Assembly: GCF_004296335.1 (NCBI RefSeq)
Contig: NZ_SGIU01000002.1
Coordinates: 757,882-821,881, forward strand
Direction of reading: 5' to 3'
DNA from: Flagellimonas allohymeniacidonis
Lineage (GTDB): Bacteria; Bacteroidota; Bacteroidia; Flavobacteriales; Flavobacteriaceae
Length of the DNA stretch: 64,000 nt
Part shown: positions 8,640 to 18,299 of the stretch, piece by piece
Layout of the letters: every line of letters begins with the position of its first letter
Numbering within the stretch: position 1 is the first letter of the stretch
Made by a program: the position numbers and the translations under genes
The notes under the pieces: generated by a model
The model's database searches: none
Seen by the model: the letters and a program-made list of their open reading frames with translations, nothing else
What the model was told of the DNA's origin: nothing

Positions 8640-11600
8640 ATGAATGCAATCTCCTTCCAAAGAGCCCTACTGGCTTCATCCATTTTTCTATTTCAAGTCG
8701 CTGTGGTTTTCGCCCAAATGGAAACCAAACTCATGCAACAACCTGCACTGAGTGATACGCACATTGTCTTTGTATATGCCGAAGATCTGTGGATTGCCAA
8801 CAAGGATGGTTCCAATCCAAAACGTTTGACCATTGATGAAGGCATTGAATCCGGTCCCATATTTTCACCCGATGGTAGCATGATTGCCTTTAATGCAGAA
8901 TACGACGGTAATACCGACGTATATGTTGTGCCTGCTAAAGGTGGAATTCCAAAAAGATTGACCTGGCATCCCTACAACGATTGGGTACGCGACTTTTCAC
9001 CCGATGGCCAGAGTGTGCTGTTTGCCTCACGAAGGAACTCCCATACCAATCGATACTTCCAACTCTACACAGTTTCCATAAATGGTGGTGCAATAACACA
9101 ATTGGATATTCCCAATGCCTTTTGGGCTACTTATTCCGATGATGGCAAATACATTGCCTATACCCCTATTTTTGATGCCTTTCGACAATGGAAACACTAC
9201 CGCGGGGGACGTGTTTCGAGAATCTGGGTTTATAGTACCGAAGACCATAAGGTTGTGGAAATTCCAAAACCCGCAGGGGGAAGCAATGACACCCAGCCCC
9301 AATGGATTGGGAATGATGTTTTCTTCAGAAGTGACCGGGATGGCGAGTTCAATCTCTTTAGTTATAACATCAATAGTAAGGAGATAGAAAAGCATACGGA
9401 CTATAAAAATTTTCCGGTCACCAACGCCAAAGCCCACAACAACTCGATAATCTACGAACATGCGGGAACGCTTCATCTTTATGATGCAACCTCAGGAGAT
9501 GAAAAAAAACTGACGCTTAATATCACTACGGATTTATTGGAGTTTCGCGAGCGCTATGTCTCTGGTCAACAATATGTTCGCTCAGGCAACATTTCACCTT
9601 CTGGAGCTCGGGTGGTCTTGGATTTTAGAGGGGATATTGTCACCCTTCCGGCCAACAAAGGAGATGTAAAAAACTTGACTCAAACTACCGGAGTTCATGA
9701 AAAATTTCCTGCATGGTCCCCTGATGGGAAGTCGATAGCCTATTTTTCTGATGCCTCGGGGGAATATGCCATGCATGTTCAAAATACTGCCAACAGCAAT
9801 GTTAAGAAAATTGAATTGGCAGGTACGGGTTTTTATGGTAACATTCATTGGTCTCCAGATAGCAAAAAAGTGAGTTACGTGGATAATGGACGTAATCTTT
9901 ACATAACCAATGTCACTACATCAAAAACAACGAAAATTGACCAGGATGAAATGTTCTTTCCTGGGGATTTAAGGGAATTGTTCAGCGATTGGTCATTTGA
10001 TTCCAATTGGATAGCCTACACCAAAATTATCGACACCAATTTTGAAAAAGCATTTTTGTACTCCCTTGCCGAAAACAAGTCCTATGAACTCACTGATGGA
10101 CTGTCGAACGTCACAAGTCCCGTTTTTGATCCCAGTGGAAAATACCTCTATTTACTCGCATCCACCGACGCTGGTCCATTGGTAAACTGGTTTGATCAAT
10201 CCAGTATTGATAAAGAACTGACAACTTCAATCTATCTGATAACCCTACAAAGTGATGTGGACTCCCCATTAAAAAAAGAGAATGATGAAGAAAAAGGGGA
10301 TGCCAATCAAGAAGAGAATGAAGACGAGACTTCCTCCAAAAAAGGAAAAAAGGAAGAATCGCCCACCAAGCGTTTAAGAATAGATTGGAATGGCATTCAA
10401 AATAGAATGTTGACCTTACCAGTGGAGGCAGGGCTTTATAGTGATTTGAACGCTGTAAAAGAGGGAGAACTCTACTATCTGTCTTCGGCCTTTCACGGTT
10501 CAGATTCACATTTATACAAATTTACCTTTAAGGAAAGGGAAGCAGAAGAACTTGTTCCCCTCAACTACTTTGAAGTAGCCAGTGGCGGCAAAAAAATGTT
10601 CTACAACAGCAATGGGGCCTGGTTTATTTCCGATTTGGGTAAAAAATCTGAAAATGGTCCACTTAAGCTCGGTAGTATTTCCATCAAAATTGATCCAAAA
10701 AAAGAGTGGAAAAACATATTCAACGAAGCATGGCGTGTAAACCGCGATTATTTTTATGACCCAGGTATGCACGGAGCAGATTGGAATGCCATGAAGGCCA
10801 AATACGAACCCTTCATTGAACATGCTTCCTGCAAATCTGATCTATATCGCGTGATGCGTTGGATGTTCAGTGAATTGGCTGTAGGGCATCACCGTTTTGG
10901 AAGCAATGGTGACGACCTAAACGACCCCGATGAGGTCCCGGGTGGGCTTTTGGGAGCAGATTATACAGTAAAGAACAATCGCTATCAAATTGCAAAGATT
11001 TATGGTGGTCTTAATTGGACGCCTGATTTAAGATCTCCGCTCACGGAACCCGGAGTGCAGGTATCCGAAGGAGATTATATCATCGCGGTAAATGGCAAAG
11101 CTGTTACGGGTGCTGATAATTTGTACAGCTTTTTTGAGAACACGGCAAACACCTTGGTTGACCTTACGGTGAGTTCAAATGCTGATGGAAGCGGTTCCAA
11201 AACCTTTCAGGTTACCCCCCTGCCCACCGAATGGGCCATACGAAATAGGGACTGGGTGGAAGGCAACATGAAAAAGGTGCATGAAGCCACCAAGGGCGAT
11301 GTGGCCTATGTGTATGTACCTAACACCGCGGTTGCTGGCTTTGATTATTTCAAAAGGTACTTTTTTCCGCAAGCCAATAAAAAAGCCATCATTATAGATG
11401 AGCGCTATAACGGCGGAGGTTATTTGGCGGACTACTATATCGATATCCTAAAAAGGCCTGTGCAAGCCTATTGGAATTTTCGATACGGGAAGGACCTAAA
11501 AACCCCTAGTGCCTCTATTCAAGGGCCGAAAGTGATGATTATTGATGAAACTGCCGGCTCCGGCGGGGATTACCTGCCATGGATGTTCCGAAAGTTCGAG

Positions 11601-11900
11601 ATGGGTACCTTAGTGGGTAAACGTACTTGGGGTGGATTGGTAGGAGTTTTGGGCTATCCCGAATTTATAGATGGCGGGGTAGTAACAGCACCCAATGTAG
11701 CCTTTTATTCGGAAAGAGGTTTTAGAGTGGAGAACGAAGGGATTGCCCCTGATGTTGAGGTTGAGCAACTGCCAGAATTAGTGGTCAAAGGTCACGACCC
11801 TCAATTGGAAAAGGCCATTGAAATTGTGTTAAAGCAATTGAATGAAAATCCACCCAAAAAAATGGTGAGACCATCCTATCCGGTTAGAACAAAATCATAA
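8640..11900 (+). CDS. Tricorn-type S41 family protease
   Basis: A 1086-residue secreted protease. The signal peptide runs through residue about 25 (FQVAVVFAQ). Residues 35-310 form the first beta-propeller (FSPDGSMIAF, FSPDGQSVLFASRR, YSDDGKYIAY) and 310-540 the second (ISPSGARVVLDF, WSPDGKSIAYFS, WSPDSKKVSYVD). A Glu/Lys-rich low-complexity linker lies at about 540-575 (KKENDEEKGDANQEENEDE). The C-terminal part holds the tricorn core (WRVNRDYFYDPGMHGADW), a PDZ domain (VSEGDYIIAVNGKAVTG) and the S41 catalytic region, with the nucleophile in DETAGSGGDYLPW. In tricorn homologues this degrades oligopeptides. It may cooperate with the nearby S9 peptidase in peptide use, an inference from proximity. 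Confidence 0.93.
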   Translation: MNAISFQRALLASSIFLFQVAVVFAQMETKLMQQPALSDTHIVFVYAEDLWIANKDGSNPKRLTIDEGIESGPIFSPDGSMIAFNAEYDGNTDVYVVPAKGGIPKRLTWHPYNDWVRDFSPDGQSVLFASRRNSHTNRYFQLYTVSINGGAITQLDIPNAFWATYSDDGKYIAYTPIFDAFRQWKHYRGGRVSRIWVYSTEDHKVVEIPKPAGGSNDTQPQWIGNDVFFRSDRDGEFNLFSYNINSKEIEKHTDYKNFPVTNAKAHNNSIIYEHAGTLHLYDATSGDEKKLTLNITTDLLEFRERYVSGQQYVRSGNISPSGARVVLDFRGDIVTLPANKGDVKNLTQTTGVHEKFPAWSPDGKSIAYFSDASGEYAMHVQNTANSNVKKIELAGTGFYGNIHWSPDSKKVSYVDNGRNLYITNVTTSKTTKIDQDEMFFPGDLRELFSDWSFDSNWIAYTKIIDTNFEKAFLYSLAENKSYELTDGLSNVTSPVFDPSGKYLYLLASTDAGPLVNWFDQSSIDKELTTSIYLITLQSDVDSPLKKENDEEKGDANQEENEDETSSKKGKKEESPTKRLRIDWNGIQNRMLTLPVEAGLYSDLNAVKEGELYYLSSAFHGSDSHLYKFTFKEREAEELVPLNYFEVASGGKKMFYNSNGAWFISDLGKKSENGPLKLGSISIKIDPKKEWKNIFNEAWRVNRDYFYDPGMHGADWNAMKAKYEPFIEHASCKSDLYRVMRWMFSELAVGHHRFGSNGDDLNDPDEVPGGLLGADYTVKNNRYQIAKIYGGLNWTPDLRSPLTEPGVQVSEGDYIIAVNGKAVTGADNLYSFFENTANTLVDLTVSSNADGSGSKTFQVTPLPTEWAIRNRDWVEGNMKKVHEATKGDVAYVYVPNTAVAGFDYFKRYFFPQANKKAIIIDERYNGGGYLADYYIDILKRPVQAYWNFRYGKDLKTPSASIQGPKVMIIDETAGSGGDYLPWMFRKFEMGTLVGKRTWGGLVGVLGYPEFIDGGVVTAPNVAFYSERGFRVENEGIAPDVEVEQLPELVVKGHDPQLEKAIEIVLKQLNENPPKKMVRPSYPVRTKS

Positions 11901-11928
11901 CAACAAACTATTTATATCATTTCTTCTT

Positions 11929-12687
11929 TTGGATTTTAGCAACAAGAATGTATTGATCACTGGCGCCTCCCGAGGCATTGGAAAAGCCACGGCCCTAGCC
12001 TTTGCAGAAAAAGGGGCAATGGTGGGCCTTAATTTTCGCTCCAATGTAACAGATGCTGAAAAAACGCTTGCCGAACTGACCGGGGAAGGCCACCAACTCT
12101 TTCAAAAAGACATCAGTAAAAAAGAAAACACAAAGCAACTCGTTGATGATTTTATCACCGCTTATGGTCGCCTGGATATATTGGTCAACAATGCGGGTAT
12201 TTCCATTTTCCATGAAGTGGACAAGGTTGATTTCGACCATTGGACGCACGCATGGGAAGATACCTTCAAAACCAACCTATTTGCGGCTGCCAATTTAAGC
12301 TATTGGGCAGCGAAGGCCATGATGAAAACAGGAGGTGGACGCATTGTGAATGTCTCTTCCAGAGGTTCCTTCCGAGGAGAGCCTACCAAGCCTGCCTATG
12401 GTGCAAGTAAAGCCGCTTTGAACGCCATGAGTCAATCTTTGGCCAAAAAACTGGCACCCCATAATATCTATATCGGTGTTGTCGCCCCAGGGTTTACAGA
12501 GACTGAAATGGCTGCTGAAACCCTTACCCCCGTGGAACGTGAAAATTTATTGCGGGAGTCTCCATTTAAGCGTATGGCCCAACCTAAAGAGGTCGCCCAT
12601 GCCGTTCTCTTTTTGGCTTCGGAAGGTGCGGAATACTGTTCGGGAACCATTATAGATGTCAACGGAGCCTCCTATTTAAGAAGTTAA
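11929..12687 (+). CDS. SDR family NAD(P)-dependent oxidoreductase
   Basis: A 252-residue classical short-chain dehydrogenase/reductase. It has the cofactor loop GASRGIG (residues 12-18), the NNAG motif (ILVNNAGIS), the catalytic Ser region IVNVSSRGSF and the YGASK active-site motif, then the substrate-loop start PGFTETEMA. This is a full-length SDR with all catalytic residues. The start is TTG at 11929 (MDFSNKNVLITGASRG), since no ATG lies upstream in frame and later starts would cut into the Rossmann strand. The substrate is unknown; the sequence resembles 3-oxoacyl-ACP reductase-like SDRs. A hypothetical gene and an AraC regulator follow within 13 bases each. Confidence 0.88.
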   Translation: MDFSNKNVLITGASRGIGKATALAFAEKGAMVGLNFRSNVTDAEKTLAELTGEGHQLFQKDISKKENTKQLVDDFITAYGRLDILVNNAGISIFHEVDKVDFDHWTHAWEDTFKTNLFAAANLSYWAAKAMMKTGGGRIVNVSSRGSFRGEPTKPAYGASKAALNAMSQSLAKKLAPHNIYIGVVAPGFTETEMAAETLTPVERENLLRESPFKRMAQPKEVAHAVLFLASEGAEYCSGTIIDVNGASYLRS

Positions 12688-12694
12688 TTTTCCA

Positions 12695-13171
12695 ATGAGA
12701 GCAGCCACGATAGCACAATTAAAAAAAGAACTTCAACACCGTTCTGGGGATGAAATTCTTGGGTTATGCCTCAGATTGGCCCGATTCAAAAAGGAAAACA
12801 AGGAATTACTCACCTATTTGCTTTTTGAAGCTGGCCATGAGGAAGGTTACATTGAAGCGGTAAAACAGGAAATGGACCAACAATTTAATGAAATCAATAC
12901 AGACAGTTTTTATTACATCAAAAAAAGTGTTCGAAAAATCCTCCGCGCCGTAAAAAAGTACATTCGATATTCTGGAAACAAGGAAACTGAAATACAATTG
13001 CTGCTTTATTTCTGTGAGAAGCTCAAGGCCTTTAAACCTTCCATCAAGAATAATACGGCTTTGATCAACCTTTATCAAAGGCAAGTTGATTTCATTAAAA
13101 AAAGAATTCCCCTTCTTCATGAAGATTTACAATATGATTATGGCGTAATTTTGGAAGAACTCACGCCGTAG
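12695..13171 (+). CDS. Conserved hypothetical helical protein
   Basis: A 158-residue protein predicted to be almost all alpha-helical, Lys/Glu rich, with no signal peptide and no membrane segment. I do not recognise a domain. Visible features are an N-terminal helix (AATIAQLKKELQHRSGDEIL), a stretch KENKELLTYLLFEAGHEEGY and a basic helix SVRKILRAVKKYIRYSG. It sits 7 bases after the SDR gene and 12 bases before the AraC regulator, so it belongs to that three-gene transcript. Flavobacterial genomes often hold homologues of this kind, but no function can be given. Confidence 0.7.
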   Translation: MRAATIAQLKKELQHRSGDEILGLCLRLARFKKENKELLTYLLFEAGHEEGYIEAVKQEMDQQFNEINTDSFYYIKKSVRKILRAVKKYIRYSGNKETEIQLLLYFCEKLKAFKPSIKNNTALINLYQRQVDFIKKRIPLLHEDLQYDYGVILEELTP

Positions 13172-13183
13172 CCCAACAAATCC

Positions 13184-14098
13184 ATGGACCATTATGCTAC
13201 CCTGAAAGACTATTGCGAGGCCATTAACATCCCCTCTTCGAAGTGGGAGGATTTTGATATACGGACCTTTGAGGAAAACATGAAAACCGTTCATCAAAAA
13301 ATGCCTCCTTTTAAGCATGAGTTTTATGCAATAGCTTTAAAGTTAGATGGTAGTGGTTACGCGAAAACCGGAAACTACTCCACCGAAGACCTAAAAGCGA
13401 CCCTCTTTTTCAATTCCCCTTATCAAATTTTGCGGTGGGACATTGCTCCCGATTGGGATGGATTTTACATCATTTTCTCTGAAGAATTTTATCGTAGGGA
13501 GGAATCCAAAAAGCAAATAAGTGCTGATTTTCCTTTCCTCTTGGTCGATAACACCATTCCTTTAACCTTAAACAGCGAAGAAGCCGTCACCTTTATCAAA
13601 ATCTTTGAGGACATGCTGATGGAACATAAAAAGAATGATGCCCTATCCAAAACCATCTGCCACCTGAACACCTTGGTATTATTGCACAAGGTGGGACGCC
13701 TTTTTGATAAAAAAGTACCAGCTTCAGAAAGATCGTTCGACCATCGCAACCAAGACTTGAATCTAGTAAGCCGGTTCAAAACAATGCTGGAGACCAGTTT
13801 TTATCCTAATCAAACTTTTGAAAATGGAGAGCCACATAAGGTTCGGTATTATGCTGATCAATTGAACATCCATCCAAATCATTTGAATGCCGTCATCAAG
13901 AGAATTACCAATAGCCCTGCCTCCGAACATATTCAGAACCATATTCTTACCCTCGCCAAATCCAAATTGAGCAATACCTCCCTTTCCATTAAGGAAATTG
14001 CCTTTGACCTCTATTACAACTACCCCAATCATTTTGCGAACTTCTTCAAAAAGCAAATGGGTGTAACGCCAAATACCTTTCGAAAAGGCATAAAATAA
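13184..14098 (+). CDS. AraC family transcriptional regulator
   Basis: A 304-residue regulator. The N-terminal about 170 residues form a cupin-like sensor domain as in flavobacterial AraC proteins (HEFYAIALKLDGSGYAK, LRWDIAPDWDGFYIIFS). The C-terminal about 100 residues hold two helix-turn-helix motifs, with VRYYADQLNIHPNHLNAVI in the first and LSIKEIAFDLYYNYPNHFANFFKKQMG in the second, and the family-typical ending GVTPNTFRKG. It probably controls the SDR operon it belongs to; the inducer is unknown. The 178 bases to the next gene hold no ORF that I can support. Confidence 0.9.
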   Translation: MDHYATLKDYCEAINIPSSKWEDFDIRTFEENMKTVHQKMPPFKHEFYAIALKLDGSGYAKTGNYSTEDLKATLFFNSPYQILRWDIAPDWDGFYIIFSEEFYRREESKKQISADFPFLLVDNTIPLTLNSEEAVTFIKIFEDMLMEHKKNDALSKTICHLNTLVLLHKVGRLFDKKVPASERSFDHRNQDLNLVSRFKTMLETSFYPNQTFENGEPHKVRYYADQLNIHPNHLNAVIKRITNSPASEHIQNHILTLAKSKLSNTSLSIKEIAFDLYYNYPNHFANFFKKQMGVTPNTFRKGIK

Positions 14099-14276
14099 AA
14101 AGAGGAACATCCTTTTGTTTTAACTCAGTTCTTTGTTATAGTGCATAATGGTTAAATTTAATGCTAGGTGAGAGCCAGGTGCATACCTAGGGATTAGACT
14201 TTCCATTATTTTACTTTCAGCTCACTTGGCAACAGATAGTATCATTGAAGATACTTAACTTATACAACACTCCTGT

Positions 14277-15161
14277 ATGGATCAAACAGCGACATTAGCT
14301 AAATCGATTACCAAAAAAGCCAGTAAACAAACTTACTACACGGCTCGTTATATGGTGGATAGAAATCTTGTAGATGATTTTTTCAGAGCGTATGCCTATT
14401 TCCGTTGGGTGGATGATATGATTGACGAAACCCTTGAATCTCAGAAGGAACGAATTTCATTTATAAAGAGACAAAAAGAATTAATTGATACACTTTATCA
14501 AAAGAAAACTCCAAATTCACTCAATAACTACGAAGAAATCATAGCGGTCCTTATTAAACACGACCAAAAAAATAACAGCAAACTTCAGTCTTTTATAAGA
14601 AATATGTTCGCTATTGTCGAATTCGATGCTTATCGTAAATGGCAAATCATTACTGTAAAACAGTTGGAATGGTATACACATTGTGTGGCAAAGTCTACCA
14701 CTGACGGTCTTCAATATTTTATTGGAAACAAGCACCAATATCCGGTTGCTAAAAACCAATATTCTGCTGCTAAAGCTGCTCACATTGTTCATTTGTTGAG
14801 GGATACGGTTGAAGATTTACAAAATGGATTTATCAATATACCGAAAGAATATATTGAACTTTATGGCATTAACATATCCCAACTAGAAAGCCCTGCTTTC
14901 AGGGCCTGGGTACGCGAACGCACCGCCAAAGCACGAGAATATTTTATAGAGGGAAAGCATTATCTGGAAACTTTGAACATATTTCGATGTAAAACCGTCG
15001 GACTTTGGTATTGTGCGCGATTTGAGCCAATCTTGGATAAAATAGAAAACGAGAATTACTTGCTTAAAAGAACCTACGAGGAAAACGGTACAAGCTCTAG
15101 ATTATTCAAAATTGCCCGACTTACCTTGGTTGCCCCATTTAAGTATCTGAATAGTTTTTAA
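14277..15161 (+). CDS. Divergent squalene/phytoene synthase family protein
   Basis: A 294-residue trans-isoprenyl head-to-head synthase-like protein. It carries both Asp-rich motifs that bind the diphosphate-Mg clusters: FRWVDDMIDET near residue 42 and LLRDTVEDLQNG near residue 180. It also has the conserved TYYTARYM segment near the N-terminus. The family condenses two prenyl diphosphates to squalene or phytoene. This protein lacks the usual CrtB N-terminus, and no desaturase, cyclase or hydroxylase neighbours it; lycopene cyclase lies 7.7 kb away. It is therefore either a second synthase or a divergent enzyme of unknown product. Codon use looks more AT-rich than the flanking genes, judged by eye. 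Confidence 0.8.
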   Translation: MDQTATLAKSITKKASKQTYYTARYMVDRNLVDDFFRAYAYFRWVDDMIDETLESQKERISFIKRQKELIDTLYQKKTPNSLNNYEEIIAVLIKHDQKNNSKLQSFIRNMFAIVEFDAYRKWQIITVKQLEWYTHCVAKSTTDGLQYFIGNKHQYPVAKNQYSAAKAAHIVHLLRDTVEDLQNGFINIPKEYIELYGINISQLESPAFRAWVRERTAKAREYFIEGKHYLETLNIFRCKTVGLWYCARFEPILDKIENENYLLKRTYEENGTSSRLFKIARLTLVAPFKYLNSF

Positions 15162-15277
15162 ACACTTTTTGGACTGGATATTATCCTCTATTTGAATTCT
15201 GTACTTTCTTCTTTGAACTGCGTAGTATCCATATAGGTGTGTGCCAATACCTTTGTGATGTAATTAAAATTAGCATC

Positions 15278-16252
15278 ATGAAAAAAATTATGTCAACGAT
15301 AGTATCAGCAATAATCAGCCTGACTTTACAGGGACAAAAATTAAGTCAAAAACAAAAAATAGCAGCTATGGAAAAAGTAACATTTCAAAGAGAAAATCTA
15401 AAATTAGTAGGGAACTTATACTTCCCGAAAAACTTTAATCCCGAAGAAAAATATCCTGCAGTCATCGTTGGAGGGTCTTTGACTTCCGTAAAGGAGCAAA
15501 TGGCAGCAACCTATGCGGCTAAAATGGCACTAAAAGGTATCGTAGCTCTAGCTTTTGACTATAGCCATTATGGAGAAAGTGAAGGGCTTCCACGGCAATT
15601 TGAAGATCCTCAAAATAAGTTAAGGGATATGAAGGCTGCAGTGAGCTTTTTAGAATCACTTCCGTACGTGGAAGGAATTGGAGCTCTTGGTATCTGCACT
15701 TCAGGTGGAAATGTTGCCTATTTGGCCGAAAATGATTCTAGGGTAAAAGCTATTGCCACCGTTGCCGCATGGTTGCCCAATGAAGCCACATTGCCATTGC
15801 TATATGGGGGAGAAGATAATCTAGAGGAACTGAGAGAGACAGGGAAAAAGGCCAAGGAAGTATATCTCGAGATGGGAGACAACCAAATGGTTTTGGCATA
15901 CAGTAATACAGATAAAACGGCTTCCCATTTTGGTCCAATGGAATATTATATGGATAATAACCGCGGAGGTGGGATTTCAGCATGGAAAAATAGTTTTTCC
16001 CTAATGAGCTGGGAACCTTGGTTGGGTTTTGATCCCACGTCCAAAGCCAAAAATATTAAAGCACCTACCATGATAATTCATTCTGATGGGAGTGCACTAC
16101 CGGATAATGCAAAGCAGTTTTATGCCGATTTGGGCGGGGAAAAAGAATTGGTTTGGCTAGAAGGATATCACTTTGACTTCTATGACCAAGAAAAAAAGGT
16201 TAACGAAGCAGCCAATAATGCTGGAAGGTTCTTTAAAGCGCACATAAATTAA
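15278..16252 (+). CDS. Secreted alpha/beta hydrolase with cysteine nucleophile motif
   Basis: A 324-residue alpha/beta hydrolase. The start is set at the ATG at 15278, which yields a signal-like N-terminus (MKKIMSTIVSAIISLTLQGQ); the longer frame from 15239 adds 13 non-signal residues. The nucleophile elbow reads GICTSGG with Cys140 where many hydrolases have Ser, as in dienelactone-hydrolase-like proteins. The oxyanion loop is VIVGGSLTSVKEQM. Probable acid and His positions are in IIHSDGSALP and EGYHFDFYD (His298). It is followed after 17 bases by a larger paralogue fused to NTF2-like domains. The substrate is unknown. Confidence 0.82.
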   Translation: MKKIMSTIVSAIISLTLQGQKLSQKQKIAAMEKVTFQRENLKLVGNLYFPKNFNPEEKYPAVIVGGSLTSVKEQMAATYAAKMALKGIVALAFDYSHYGESEGLPRQFEDPQNKLRDMKAAVSFLESLPYVEGIGALGICTSGGNVAYLAENDSRVKAIATVAAWLPNEATLPLLYGGEDNLEELRETGKKAKEVYLEMGDNQMVLAYSNTDKTASHFGPMEYYMDNNRGGGISAWKNSFSLMSWEPWLGFDPTSKAKNIKAPTMIIHSDGSALPDNAKQFYADLGGEKELVWLEGYHFDFYDQEKKVNEAANNAGRFFKAHIN

Positions 16253-16269
16253 TTGCAAAAAAAACATTC

Positions 16270-18183
16270 ATGGGAAAAATAATTCCAATCACAATAGTAC
16301 TACTGGGCATACTTGCCTGTAAAAAGGAAAAAAAGTCGGAACCTATAAATGAAACCGTTATGACCAAAGAAATCACAATTGCAATAGAAAACGGCAAAAA
16401 GGAAATCCAGTCCCTTATGGAAACTTTGTTTAGTGAAACGGACAATAGAAACTGGGAAGCTGTAATGAACACTATGGCCGATTCTGTCTACACGGACTAT
16501 ACCGCTCTTGGTGGTGATTCGGGATTCAAAACCCCAAAGATTATAGTCGACGGATGGCAACAACTTCTACCAGGTTTTGAAAGAACAGTGCACAACCCTC
16601 ATAACTTCGCCATTTGGGTTGCTGGAGACAGGGCAACCGCTACCTTGGATGCCATTGCAACACATTATCTCGAGGGGGAACATTGGACGGTATTCGTAGG
16701 TTATGATACAGAGTATGTCAAAGAAAATGGTCAATGGAAGTTGGCGCGCATCGATTTGAGCCTCTATGACCAAAGCGGGAACCAAAGCCTCCCCTTGAAG
16801 GCCTTGGAAAATGTAAAAAATGGGAATATTCCCAGTTTAATTGAAGCAAAAAATACAGAGGCCGTTGAGCAATTCTATACGGCTCTCGAAAATCGAGACT
16901 TAAGTCAAATTCTAAATTCTTTTACAGAAGATGTGATTCAGGAAATGCCTTTCGCCCCGTCCAATTTTCCAAAATCCTTGAACGGTATTGAAGCCATGAG
17001 AAATCAATATACAGAAGTTATGGATTATGTCCAGCAATACGAAAGAACTTATTTCGGCTCGGAAGACCCGAATGTGGTCATTGTAAAATTTTCTGGTACA
17101 ATCACCACTGGTGAGGGCAAACCCTATAACAATTCGTATGTTGGAATCTATACTCTCACCGAAGAAGGGAAAATTAAAAATTTCGTTGAGCACTTTAATC
17201 CAAATATTCTTTTGAGCAGCTGGCCAGGGCTGCAGCCCGAAACCTATTCCATGCATGGGGCCGGAGCCAAACGGAACAGTGGCGTGAAGATGGAGGAAGT
17301 TACGTTTAATAACAATGGAATTTTGTTGAAGGGACATCTGTTCCTACCTCCTAATTTTGATGCTTCCCATCAATACACCGCAGCAATCGTTACTGGAAGC
17401 TGGACCAGTATCAAGGAACAAATGCCTGATGAATATGCAAGCCTTTTGGCCCAAGAGGGATTCATCACTATGACTTTCGACTTTACTGGATTTGGGGAAA
17501 GTGAAGGGCAACCTCGACAGGTGGAAGATTACAATTTGAAAATCGCAGATATCAAAGCAGCGGTCGACTTTCTTTCCTCCCATACCAATGTAGACACGGA
17601 GAACCTCTCAGGTTTGGGCGTTTGTGCCAGCTCAGGGTATATGGCCCATGCCACTGCCCGAGATTCACGAATCAAAAATCTGATTTTAGTGGCACCTTGG
17701 CTGCACAATGCTGAGATTGCCAAGGGGATTTATGCTTTGAGACCAGGGGGAACTGAAGGACTTTTAGAGGCCGCCCGAATAGCAAAACAACAATACGCGG
17801 AAACTGGTCAAATGGAATATGTGCTTGCCGCAAGCGAACTTGACCCATTGAGTGCAATGTATGTGCCCGAAAATGCGTTCGATTATTACTTGAATCCTTC
17901 AAAGGCCGCTGGTCCAAAATACGACAATCGGTTTGCGGTAAGTAGCTGGGAGCCTTGGCTGACCTTTGATGGTATTTCCGTAGGAAAGGACATTTCGCAA
18001 CCTGTTTTTATCTTACATAGCGAAAGCGGTGCTGTACCCCAAGGAGCACAACAGTTTTACGAACTATTGCCAGGAGATAAGGAAATTAAGTGGCTCAACG
18101 ATTACAATCAACAACAGCTTTATTTCGAGAAAGAGGCTGTTACCGCTGCCATGGCGGAAGTCGTGGGTTTTCTAAAACGCTAA
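16270..18183 (+). CDS. Lipoprotein: two NTF2-like domains fused to an alpha/beta hydrolase
   Basis: A 637-residue protein. The N-terminus has a lipobox (GILAC, Cys17). Residues about 40-175 form one NTF2/SnoaL-like domain (IQSLMETLFSETDNRNWEAV, KENGQWKLARIDL). Residues about 195-315 form a second (AVEQFYTALENRDLSQILNSF, GKIKNFVEHFNPNI). Residues about 335-637 are an alpha/beta hydrolase clearly paralogous to the preceding gene (TGSWTSIKEQM, GFGESEGQPRQVEDYN, GVCASSG with Cys452, SSWEPWL). The position matching His298 of the neighbour reads Asn613 (WLNDYNQQQLYFE), so the hydrolase may be inactive or use another base. The 17-base spacing suggests co-transcription. The substrate is unknown. Confidence 0.8.
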   Translation: MGKIIPITIVLLGILACKKEKKSEPINETVMTKEITIAIENGKKEIQSLMETLFSETDNRNWEAVMNTMADSVYTDYTALGGDSGFKTPKIIVDGWQQLLPGFERTVHNPHNFAIWVAGDRATATLDAIATHYLEGEHWTVFVGYDTEYVKENGQWKLARIDLSLYDQSGNQSLPLKALENVKNGNIPSLIEAKNTEAVEQFYTALENRDLSQILNSFTEDVIQEMPFAPSNFPKSLNGIEAMRNQYTEVMDYVQQYERTYFGSEDPNVVIVKFSGTITTGEGKPYNNSYVGIYTLTEEGKIKNFVEHFNPNILLSSWPGLQPETYSMHGAGAKRNSGVKMEEVTFNNNGILLKGHLFLPPNFDASHQYTAAIVTGSWTSIKEQMPDEYASLLAQEGFITMTFDFTGFGESEGQPRQVEDYNLKIADIKAAVDFLSSHTNVDTENLSGLGVCASSGYMAHATARDSRIKNLILVAPWLHNAEIAKGIYALRPGGTEGLLEAARIAKQQYAETGQMEYVLAASELDPLSAMYVPENAFDYYLNPSKAAGPKYDNRFAVSSWEPWLTFDGISVGKDISQPVFILHSESGAVPQGAQQFYELLPGDKEIKWLNDYNQQQLYFEKEAVTAAMAEVVGFLKR

Positions 18184-18299
18184 TTCCCATATGTGAATGT
18201 TCAAAGGGGTAGTTTGCACTGCCTTTTTTGTGTTCATCATCAAAAAATTTCGTATCCCATCAGTAAAATCTTTAGCTTGCATAAACCCTAAATAACCCA

